Shown in pieces: positions 50,893-58,023 of a stretch of DNA of 64,000 bases (position 1 is the stretch's first letter; each line of letters opens with the position of its first letter). A program made the position numbers and the translations under genes. The notes below the pieces were generated by a model. It worked only from the letters and a program-made list of their open reading frames with translations, made no database searches and was not told the DNA's origin. This DNA is from Acidobacteriaceae bacterium (GTDB lineage: Bacteria; Acidobacteriota; Terriglobia; Terriglobales; Acidobacteriaceae), in NCBI GenBank assembly GCA_035944135.1, contig DASZBM010000002.1:558001-622000 (forward strand), written 5' to 3'.

Positions 50893-52137
50893 TTACTCCA
50901 CGAGATTGATGGAGGTGATGGGAGACTGAACCCCCGCGAGAGCCTGGTAGTCGTAGATATTTGGTGTGCCCTGGATGTCGATAGAACTCACGACAAAGTC
51001 GGCGTAAATTGTTCCGCCAGTCGAACCTTCCATCTCGAACTCCGCAGTCGGCATATAGATGACGCCCTGGGCATTGAGCGTAGAGTTGCCCTTCATATCG
51101 GTCGCTGTGGTATCTGACGGAACCTGATAGATGACTATGCCGTCGAAGGGATTCGTGCCGCTGGGATCGCTAGAGGCGAGCGGTGCCGTGAGCGTGATCG
51201 CCTTACTTCCGGTGGTTTCGATGCTGTTTGAGATCAGGATCAACGTAACTCCTGATCCGGTGATGTTGCCGTCTATCTTTCCATTGATGAGGTAGGTTCC
51301 TGAGCTCAGCGTGTAGGTGCCGTTCAGGCCCTTGTAGCATCCGGGGGACAGCGTCGCTCCCGAGGCGTTTCCGCATATGACCGCCGAGGAGTACGGGTAC
51401 CCTGTGCAAGGTATGGTGGGGGTGCCGCTGCAGCCGCAGGCGTTGTTGTTACAGGAGTAGTTGGGGAAGTAGGACAGCGGATCGCTGACCTGAGCGATTC
51501 CTGTAATCGGTGTGGGGCTGTAATTGCCGATGCCAGATGGATCGCCAACGACGCCGATCGACCTAAATCTGGCGTATAAATTCGGTCCGTTGCCGGTCTG
51601 AGTGATGGCATTGCTGCTGCTGGAATTGACGAGCATTCCGCAACTGGTTGCGGTAATTTCGGCAGACCCCTGAATGTGAATGTCGTTCCCGGTCGTACCC
51701 AGCGTATACATGCATCCGTCGCCGGGGCCCTGATCGGTCGCCACGGCGCGCGCAGTGACTGTGACGGATGGAAATCCGAAGACGGAAAGGAAGATGGTGG
51801 GCTCGACCTTGGTGACCGTAGCTTCCACGTAGTCGGCCTTGTTGTAATAATTGCTGGACGCCCATACAGGCGGGCTTTTTACGGTGACGGTAACGCCGTT
51901 GCTGCCGTCCGTGTACCCATTCGCGGTGCTTGCGTTTTTAGCGGTTGTAACGTAGCTGCCATATCTCAGGTTGAGCGCGCCGGCGATGGCGGCGGCGTCG
52001 GCGGCGGTCTGGATGGTGCGCTTGTCTTTGAAGAGGGCGCCGACGTCCGTGGCCATGCCGACGAAGCCGAGCATGAAAGGCAGGGACAGAGCAACGAGGA
52101 TGATGGTCTGGCCGCGTTCGTCGCGATGGAGACGCAT
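50893..52137 (-). CDS. TadG-like pilus assembly protein
   Basis: A 414-residue protein beginning MRLHRDERGQTIILVALSLPFMLGFVGMATDVG, the TadG-type N-terminus with a single span, followed by DKRTIQTAADAAAIAGAL, a segment conserved in TadG/DUF2134 proteins. The remainder is a long Ser/Thr/Gly/Asn-rich beta region with paired cysteines (CSGTPTIPCTGYPY, CGNASGATLSPGCY) and a repeat-like TYLINGKIDGNITGSGVTLILISNSIE segment. It probably forms an extracytoplasmic adhesin-like minor component. First gene of the three-gene tad-like group; core pilus machinery must be elsewhere. Confidence 0.85.
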   Translation of the reverse strand: MRLHRDERGQTIILVALSLPFMLGFVGMATDVGALFKDKRTIQTAADAAAIAGALNLRYGSYVTTAKNASTANGYTDGSNGVTVTVKSPPVWASSNYYNKADYVEATVTKVEPTIFLSVFGFPSVTVTARAVATDQGPGDGCMYTLGTTGNDIHIQGSAEITATSCGMLVNSSSSNAITQTGNGPNLYARFRSIGVVGDPSGIGNYSPTPITGIAQVSDPLSYFPNYSCNNNACGCSGTPTIPCTGYPYSSAVICGNASGATLSPGCYKGLNGTYTLSSGTYLINGKIDGNITGSGVTLILISNSIETTGSKAITLTAPLASSDPSGTNPFDGIVIYQVPSDTTATDMKGNSTLNAQGVIYMPTAEFEMEGSTGGTIYADFVVSSIDIQGTPNIYDYQALAGVQSPITSINLVE

Positions 52138-52343
52138 GGGACTGCTCCTGGCGGAGTCAGGTGAAAGGCGGGGCCGAAGGGCTCAGCGGGGAGCTCGCAG
52201 CTGAGCGTGCCGTGAAGCGCAAGAGGGCCGAAGAAGTGGGAGAAGCATACGGCGTTTTGGGGCGGGAATCCAGTAAGAAAAGGTAACCGCAGGTCGTGGG
52301 GCGAGGGTCCTTCGACTTCGGCGCCAAGAAGCGAGCCTTTCGC

Positions 52344-53261
52344 TCAGGATGACGGCGGGATGGGTTGCGGGCTGCGGAGCTCGGCGAGGAGGATGCCGGC
52401 GAGGATGAGGGCGGCGCCGAGGAGCTCGCGGGGGCCGAAGCGCTCGTGGAAGAAGAGGAGCGAGGTGAGGGCGGCGAAGACGGGCTCGAGGGTGAGGATG
52501 AGGGCGGTGTGAGTGGGCGGAAGGAACTGCTGGGCCCAGCTCTGGATGGTGAAGGCGGCGGCGGTGGCGAAGAGGGCGGTGATGGCGAGGGCGAGAATGG
52601 CGGTGGGGGTGAGGTGGAATGTTGGGTGACCGCCGAGCGGGAGGGTGATCAACATGAAGATGGCGGCGAAGGCGATCTGGAGAGTGCCGAGGCGGCGCGC
52701 GGAGAGCTGAGGCGCGGCATGGGCGAGGGTGAGGAGGTGCGCGGCGAAGGCGGCGGCGCAGGCGAGGGTGAGCCACTCGCCGAGATGCATGCCGGAGAGG
52801 ATTGCGGCGCCTGTGCCGGGCGTGCTGGTGAGGAGGATGAGGCCGATGAAGGCGAGGATTGCACCGAGGAAGACGATCGTGTTGGGGCGCGGGGCGGTGG
52901 GCGGAGCGACGCGCGGGAGCAGGCTGAGGATGGGGACGAGGACCACGACGAGGCCGGTGAGGAAGGCGGACTTCGACGGCGTGGTGTGGGCGAGGCCGGA
53001 GGTCTGGAACTGATAGCCGAGCGCGAGAAAGAGGCCGGCGGTGAGGCAGAGGCGGAGCTCAGAGCGGGTGAGGCCGCGGAGTTCTTTGAGGTTGATGGTG
53101 AGAAGGACGAGGGCCGCGAGTGACATGCGGAGGAGGTTGAAGAGGAGTGGCGAGATGTCGTTGAGTGCGGATTTGACGAGCGGGAAGGTGCAGCCCCAGA
53201 CGAGCACGACTCCGATGAGGAGGATGTGGGCGAGGAGGTTGTGGCGGCGGTGGGCGGGCAT
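52344..53261 (-). CDS. EamA-family (DMT) transporter
   Basis: A 305-residue protein with ten predicted spans in two EamA repeats. The first starts HILLIGVVLVWGCTFPLVKSALNDISPLLFNLLRM and has GLFLALGYQFQTSGLAHTTPSKSAFLTGLVVVLVPIL. The second has LGTLQIAFAAIFMLITLPLGG and ALILTLEPVFAALTSLLFFHERFGPRELLGAALILAGILLAE at its end. These are clear DMT signatures. The substrate is unknown; metabolite or amino acid export is common. Monocistronic, preceded by the short-word repeat patch. The 206-bp gap to tadG (52138-52343) has no gene. Confidence 0.93.
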   Translation of the reverse strand: MPAHRRHNLLAHILLIGVVLVWGCTFPLVKSALNDISPLLFNLLRMSLAALVLLTINLKELRGLTRSELRLCLTAGLFLALGYQFQTSGLAHTTPSKSAFLTGLVVVLVPILSLLPRVAPPTAPRPNTIVFLGAILAFIGLILLTSTPGTGAAILSGMHLGEWLTLACAAAFAAHLLTLAHAAPQLSARRLGTLQIAFAAIFMLITLPLGGHPTFHLTPTAILALAITALFATAAAFTIQSWAQQFLPPTHTALILTLEPVFAALTSLLFFHERFGPRELLGAALILAGILLAELRSPQPIPPSS

Positions 53262-53264
53262 TTC

Positions 53265-53526
53265 GAGTGGTTAGTGGTTAGTAGTTAGTGGTTAGTGGAA
53301 AGCAAATGCAACAGCAAAAGCAGATCCCCTTCGGGGATGACAACCAGAAAGACAAAGACAAAGACAAAGACAAAGACAAAGGGCAAGGGCAAGGGCAAGG
53401 GCAAAGGCAACGGCAGAGGCAAAAGCAAAGGCGGGTCGCGATCAGTTTCGAGTTGTGAGTTTCGAGTTGCGAGTTTTTGCGTTCAGTTTGCAGTTTGCAG
53501 TTTGCAGTTGTCAGTTGTCAGTTGAA
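53265..53526. repeat. Composite patch of short-word tandem repeats
   Basis: Successive tandem tracts: GTTAGTG/GTTAGTA units (53265-53298); the ATCCCC-TTC-GGGGAT hairpin repeat (53322-53341); five GACAAA units (53350-53380); four GGGCAA units (53380-53403); two AGTTTCGAGTTGYGAG units (53442-53472); three CAGTTTG and three CAGTTGT units (53483-53524). Together they fill the 268-bp gap between the EamA and amidohydrolase genes. The unit lengths are 6, 7 or about 16. Confidence 0.85.
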
Positions 53527-53529
53527 GCG

Positions 53530-55479
53530 TTATTCGGGACTGTCGGGTGGGTGGGAGACCCCGGTGCGGGCGTCGGGGAGGGGATTGTCCTGCTTGACGT
53601 AGGGTGAGGGCTTTGCGGGTGGCGGCGGTGCGGTGGGCTGCGGTGTCGCGAGGGGTTGTGGTGGCGCGGTTGTTTCGGTTTCGGAGGTGTAGCGGGTGAC
53701 GCCGCCGACGACAGTGCGGACGACGCGCGCGTGCAGGATTTGTTGCGGTGTGGAGCGGGTGAGGTCGCGATCGAGGACGACAAAGTCGGCGAGGAAGCCG
53801 GGTTCGAGGCGGCCTTTGATGTTCTCGCGCCACTCGGCGAAGGCGGGGGCCTGGGTGTAGGCGTAGAGGGCTTCGCTGAGAGTGAGCTTTTCCTGAGGCT
53901 CGAAGGTTTGCGTGCCGGCCTCGTTCATGCGCGTGATGGCGGAGTAGAGGCCGCGCATGGGGTTGATGGATTCGACGGGATAGTCGGTGCCGAAGGCGAG
54001 CGGGACGCCGTGGTTGAGGAACGAGCGCCAGGCGTAGGCGTACTTGCTGCGCTCGGGGCCGAGGCGCTGGCCGGCCCAGGCCATGTCGGTGAGCAGGTGT
54101 GAGGGCTGCATGGAGGCGATGATGCCGAGATCGTGGAAGCGCTGGAATGCGTCGGGTGAGACGACCTGCGCGTGCTCGATGCGGAAGCGGAAGTTGCGCG
54201 GAGCGTAGGGCGCTTGTGGGCATGGGTTGACGCGGGTGACGATGGCGTCGGGTGGAAGGCTGTGTTCGTACTGTTCTTCCTTCGCCTGGCAGAGGAGAGC
54301 GGGGGCGGGAACGCCGGCCTGCTCGGCGGCTTCGAAGGCGTTGAGGGCCATGTCATTGGCGCGGTCGCCGATGGCGTGGAAGCCGAGCTGGAAGCCGGCG
54401 GCGGCGCGGTCGGTGGCCATTGCGTTGAGTTTGTCCTGGTCGTAACGCGGGATGCCGGAGTTGTTGGGATCGTCACTGTAGGGCGCGTTCATGGCAGCGG
54501 TGCGTGAGCCGAGCGAGCCATCCATGAAGCCCTTGAGAAAGGTGAGATGAAGGAGCGGGTCGTTGGGATCGTGGCTGGCGCGACGCTGCTGAAGGTCGCC
54601 GACGGGGAGATTGAAGTCGATCCATTCGGCGATGCGTAGGGGCAGCTTGTTTTCGTGCTCCATGCCTTCGAGGGCGAGCCAGTCGTCCCAGGTGGAGAAG
54701 TCCTGGATAGAGGTGACGCCGTGTGCGAGCGCGTCGTGGATGGAGAGCTCGAGGGCGTGGCGGCGTGTTTCGTAGTCGGGCGGAGGGATGACCTTTTGCA
54801 CGAGCGCAGTGGCAGGGCCTTCGCGGATGATGCCGGTGGGATTGCCTTCGGCATCGCGGTCGATGTGGCCGCCGGGCGGATCTGCGGTGGTGTTATCGAT
54901 GCCGGCGGCTTTGAGGGCGGCGGTGTTGGCGATGGCGATGTGGCCGTCGACGCGATAGAGGAAGGCTGGGTGGGGGCCGGTGACGGCGTCGAGGTCTTGG
55001 CGTGTGGGGAGAGTATTTGAGGGCCACTTGGTGTGGTCCCAGCCGCCGCCAAGGATCCATTGATTTGGGTCGTCCAGGGTTTTGGCGTAGGCGGCGATGC
55101 GGGAGGTCATGTCGGCGAGAGAGGTGACGCCGTCGAGGTTGGCGGAGAGGCGCTGGAGGCCGGCGTCGGCGATGTGGGTGTGGGCGTCGTTGAAGCCGGG
55201 CATGGCGAAGGCGCCGTGGAGATCGATCTTGATGGCGTCGGGCGCGGCGCAGGCGAGCACGGTGTCGTTGGAGCCGGCGGCGGTGATCCAGGCGCCGCTG
55301 ATGCCGATGGCCTGGACGCGCTGCGGCGGTGTGTGGTCGTCGATGGCGTGAAGGCCGGCGCCGGTTAGGATGTTGCCGTTGTAGAAGATGGTGTGCGCGG
55401 GTTGGGGGCAGCGCTGGGCGTGGGCGGTGGCGACGATGCAGAGTGCGCTGAGTAATGCTGCGGGAGTGTAGAGCTTCAC
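53530..55479 (-). CDS. Exported amidohydrolase (YtcJ/AepA-like, amidohydrolase family 3)
   Basis: A 649-residue protein with a signal peptide (MKLYTPAALLSALCIVATAHA). The amidohydrolase metal motif is GFNDAHTHIADAG (about residues 95-107), then ILGGGWDHTKWP, FLYRVDGHIAIANTAAL, GFQLGFHAIGDRANDMAL (second-site His) and RIEHAQVVSPDAF, and finally FGTDYPVESINPMRGLYSAITR. This order is diagnostic of the YtcJ-like group, whose substrates are amides, cyclic ureas or N-acyl amino acids. The C-terminal 40 residues are Pro/Thr-rich and probably disordered. Periplasmic location is inferred from the signal. Monocistronic. Confidence 0.92.
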   Translation of the reverse strand: MKLYTPAALLSALCIVATAHAQRCPQPAHTIFYNGNILTGAGLHAIDDHTPPQRVQAIGISGAWITAAGSNDTVLACAAPDAIKIDLHGAFAMPGFNDAHTHIADAGLQRLSANLDGVTSLADMTSRIAAYAKTLDDPNQWILGGGWDHTKWPSNTLPTRQDLDAVTGPHPAFLYRVDGHIAIANTAALKAAGIDNTTADPPGGHIDRDAEGNPTGIIREGPATALVQKVIPPPDYETRRHALELSIHDALAHGVTSIQDFSTWDDWLALEGMEHENKLPLRIAEWIDFNLPVGDLQQRRASHDPNDPLLHLTFLKGFMDGSLGSRTAAMNAPYSDDPNNSGIPRYDQDKLNAMATDRAAAGFQLGFHAIGDRANDMALNAFEAAEQAGVPAPALLCQAKEEQYEHSLPPDAIVTRVNPCPQAPYAPRNFRFRIEHAQVVSPDAFQRFHDLGIIASMQPSHLLTDMAWAGQRLGPERSKYAYAWRSFLNHGVPLAFGTDYPVESINPMRGLYSAITRMNEAGTQTFEPQEKLTLSEALYAYTQAPAFAEWRENIKGRLEPGFLADFVVLDRDLTRSTPQQILHARVVRTVVGGVTRYTSETETTAPPQPLATPQPTAPPPPAKPSPYVKQDNPLPDARTGVSHPPDSPE

Positions 55480-55523
55480 GAGATGAGTGTATTCGGTGCG
55501 TGAGATTCGAAATGCCTACCCAG

Positions 55524-55581
55524 GGGGCTAAAGCCCCTTTGTTTCAAAGCAGCGTAGGAGACCCGAGGCTGGAGCCTCGGG
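55524..55581. repeat. Two palindromes between the amidohydrolase and M20 genes
   Basis: GGGGCT-AA-AGCCCC (55524-55537) is an exact copy of that at 47935-47948, including the TTTG that follows. CCCGAGGCT-GG-AGCCTCGGG (55562-55581) is a perfect 9-bp stem. A tract of GGCAA/GACAAAGGC words follows. They lie just past the M20 stop and may terminate that operon. Confidence 0.75.
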
Positions 55582-55638
55582 AGAGGCAACGGCAAGGACA
55601 AAGGCAAAGGCGAGGCGACGGCGAGAGAGTGGCGAAGG

Positions 55639-56898
55639 CTAGTTGCCGGCTTTGCCGATTGTTGCGGCGGTGTTCGTGTGGAGATTGCAGGTGTCAAGGA
55701 GCAGGAGGAGGATGCGGCGGAGGGCGAGCTCGCGGTTGGTGGGCGAGTACCACTCTTCGAGGGTGTGGATGCCGCCGCCGGTGCCGCCGGAGCCGATGGC
55801 GAGAGCTGGAATGCCGAGCGAGAGTGGGAGATTTGCGTCGGTGGAACCGATGCGGGATTCGGTGCGGATGTTGAGGTGGCGGTCGACGGCGCGGAGGCTG
55901 ACGGCGAGAGGGGAGTCGGAGGGCAGCGCGCCGGCGCGGCGGTCGCCGATGCGGCGGATCTGTAGGCGCAAGGCGTCGCGTGCGCGGGTGCGGCGGGCCT
56001 CGGCTTTTACGCACTTGGAGACGGTGGCGAGCACGAGGGTTTCGAGGCTTTCGAGCTCGTCGGTGGAGGTGGAGCGGAGGTCGAGGTCGGCGGTGGCGGA
56101 GGACGGGATGGAGTTGATGGAGGTGCCGCCGGCGATGGTGCCGCAGTTGAGCGTGGTGCGCGGGTTGGAGGGAAGCGTGAGCTGCGTGAGCGAGGCGATG
56201 GCGGCGGCGAGCGCGTTGATGGGGCTGGGGCGGCCGGCGTCGGCCCAGGAGTGGCCGCCGGGACCGGTGATTTCGACGCGCAGACGACGCGAGCCGAGCG
56301 CGCGGTCGACGACAGTGCCGGTGCCGCAGCCTTCGAGCGCGATGGCGGTCTGGATGCGCTGTGCGTAAGGCGAGTGTGAGAAGAGATGACGCATGCCGCG
56401 GAGGTCGCCTTCGCCTTCTTCACCGACGTTTGCGGCGAAGAGGATGGTTGCGGCGGGAGTGATGTTGGCGTAGCGCAGTGAAGCCGCGATCGCGAGAAGT
56501 GCGGTGAGGCCGGCGCCGTTGTCGGTGGCGCCGGGGCAGAGGAGCTTGCCGTCTTCCAGATGGGGTGTGCAGTCGGTTCCGGCGGGAAAGATGGTGTCGA
56601 GGTGCGCAGAGAGCAGGATGACGGGTGCGGTGACGTCCGCGGAGAGGAGCTCGGCGAGCGCGTTGCCTTCGCGGTCGATGTGCGGGCTGGTGAGGTCGAG
56701 GTCGGTGAAGCGGGAGATGAACCAGGCGGCGCGCGCGGCTTCGCCGAAGGGTGGTGCGGGGATGGCGAGGAACTCGGAGTGCCAGCGCTGGAGTTGCTGC
56801 TCGTAGAGGTGCAGCCAGTGGAAGGCGCGGTGGATGGCGCGGTCTGCGGCGAGGGTTGTGACGCGGGCGTTGGCGGCGGCGGAGGGCGCGGGGGTCAT
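55639..56898 (-). CDS. M20-family metallopeptidase
   Basis: A 419-residue zinc peptidase/deacetylase. Seen: VILLSAHLDTIFPAG (first metal His-x-Asp, about residue 98), GATDNGAGLTALLAIA (bridging Asp, about 132), ILFAANVGEEGEGDLRGM (Glu-Glu catalytic pair, about 160), GPGGHSWADAGRPSPINAL in the dimerisation domain, and a C-terminal metal His in GGTGGGIHTLEEWY. The layout resembles PepT-type aminopeptidases or ArgE/DapE enzymes; substrate undetermined. No signal peptide, so cytoplasmic. The ATG overlaps the truA stop by 4 bp, so translation is probably coupled. Confidence 0.92.
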   Translation of the reverse strand: MTPAPSAAANARVTTLAADRAIHRAFHWLHLYEQQLQRWHSEFLAIPAPPFGEAARAAWFISRFTDLDLTSPHIDREGNALAELLSADVTAPVILLSAHLDTIFPAGTDCTPHLEDGKLLCPGATDNGAGLTALLAIAASLRYANITPAATILFAANVGEEGEGDLRGMRHLFSHSPYAQRIQTAIALEGCGTGTVVDRALGSRRLRVEITGPGGHSWADAGRPSPINALAAAIASLTQLTLPSNPRTTLNCGTIAGGTSINSIPSSATADLDLRSTSTDELESLETLVLATVSKCVKAEARRTRARDALRLQIRRIGDRRAGALPSDSPLAVSLRAVDRHLNIRTESRIGSTDANLPLSLGIPALAIGSGGTGGGIHTLEEWYSPTNRELALRRILLLLLDTCNLHTNTAATIGKAGN

Positions 56899-57833
56899 TG
56901 GGTGACTCCGCGTGTTGTGGGGTCGTTCACCCCACCCATGACGCCGACTGCTTCGTCGTCATGAATGGGGCACCCGGTATCGTCAATTGGATCGTAGACG
57001 ACTTCGACGAGGTAGAGGCCGCGGGCGGGAGCAGTGGGACCGGCGGCGGTGCGGTCACGGGCTTGGAGGATGCGGGTGAGGTCGGCTGGGTCGAGTGAGC
57101 CGCGGCCGATCTCGACGAGCGTGCCGACGATGTTGCGCACCATGTGGTGGAGGAAGCCGTTGCCGGCGATGCGGAAGGTCAGGAGGTCTTGCTCTGCAGA
57201 GTTTGGGCGGTGCGACCACTCGGCGAGGGTGATGGTTTTGACCGGGTTGATTTTGATGGCGCGCGTCGGTGAGTCGTCGTCTGGATCGCGTTGGGCACGG
57301 TCGGCGTCAGTGGCGGCCATGGAGGTGAAGTCGTGTGTGCCGATGAGGTGTGCGGCGGCTTCGCGCATGGCGTCGAGCGAGAGAGGCCAGCGGCAGTCCC
57401 AGGCGTAGGGCGCGAGGAAGGGCGAGCAGATGCGTTCGATGGCGGGATGGCCGGGAGTGGAGCGGATGCGGCGCTCAAAGATGCGGTACTCGTAGGTTTT
57501 GCTGCGGGCGCTGTGGCGTGCGTGGAAGCTGTGCGGGACCTGTTCGCAGGAGAGCACGCGAATGCCCGCGGGCAGGATGCGATTGAGCGCGCGCTGGAGA
57601 TTCGCTGCGGGAAGCGGTGCTGCGAGGCGGAAGCTGACGGCCTGGGCGAGTGCGTGGACGCCGGCGTCGGTGCGGCCGGAGCCTTGCGGGAGGACGGTTT
57701 CGCCGGTGAGACGGAAGAGGCAGTCGGCGAGGGTGCCCTGGACGGTTGTGAGGCCGGGCTGGACCTGCCAGCCGTGGAAGCCGGACCCGTCGTACGCGAG
57801 GGTGAGCTTCCAGTTGGTGGATGCGGCGGCCAT
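56895..57833 (-). CDS. truA: tRNA pseudouridine synthase A
   Basis: The start is the ATG at 57833; a longer open frame beyond it overlaps the TolC gene and is not TruA. The 312-residue enzyme makes pseudouridines 38-40 in tRNA. LTLAYDGSGFHGWQVQPG starts the protein; the catalytic Asp56 is in GSGRTDAGVHALAQ, and KTYEYRIFE, GTHDFTSMA and FLHHMVRNIVGTL are conserved. The C-terminal ~30 residues (CPIHDDEAVGVMGGVNDPTTRGVTQ) go beyond the normal end at VEVVYDP and are coded by the palindrome shared with the siroheme gene. The stop overlaps the M20 start (ATGA). Confidence 0.95.
   Translation of the reverse strand: MAAASTNWKLTLAYDGSGFHGWQVQPGLTTVQGTLADCLFRLTGETVLPQGSGRTDAGVHALAQAVSFRLAAPLPAANLQRALNRILPAGIRVLSCEQVPHSFHARHSARSKTYEYRIFERRIRSTPGHPAIERICSPFLAPYAWDCRWPLSLDAMREAAAHLIGTHDFTSMAATDADRAQRDPDDDSPTRAIKINPVKTITLAEWSHRPNSAEQDLLTFRIAGNGFLHHMVRNIVGTLVEIGRGSLDPADLTRILQARDRTAAGPTAPARGLYLVEVVYDPIDDTGCPIHDDEAVGVMGGVNDPTTRGVTQ
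56931..56976. repeat. Palindromic repeat inside the 3' end of truA
   Basis: On the truA strand it reads GGGTGCCCCATTCATGACG, then ACGAAGCAGTCGG, then CGTCATGGGTGGGG. The first 17 bases of its core (CCCATTCATGACGACGA) equal the left part of the element at 838-882. The right arm is slightly diverged. It ends about 32 bp before the M20 start codon. Confidence 0.75.
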
Positions 57834-57868
57834 TAGTAGAGGGTAGAGGATAGAGGGCAGAGAGTGGG
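57834..57868. repeat. TAGAGGG-type tandem tract upstream of truA
   Basis: TAGAGGGTAGAGGATAGAGG and GCAGAGAGTGG form a run of degenerate heptamers directly before the truA start. The same word family occurs at 60266-60299 after the TolC gene. The rest of the 57834-58023 gap shows no other structure except the GGAG site of the TolC gene. Confidence 0.55.
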
Positions 57869-58023
57869 ACGAGATGTGGACAGAGTGGACGATATACTGA
57901 AGCGGCTCTTTGCCTTCTGTTCGTCGGGTGGAACTTCGGGTCCTCGCTCGCCGTATTGCAAGTGAACGGCAAGGCAATCTATCTGAAGCGCAAAAGGTCT
58001 GAACCAGACTCGGAGAAGCAAAC

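Noticed and set aside
53265-53526. CRISPR array
   Set aside because: The repeats are 6-16 nt, directly adjacent and without unique spacers, so they are tandem tracts; no cas genes are near.
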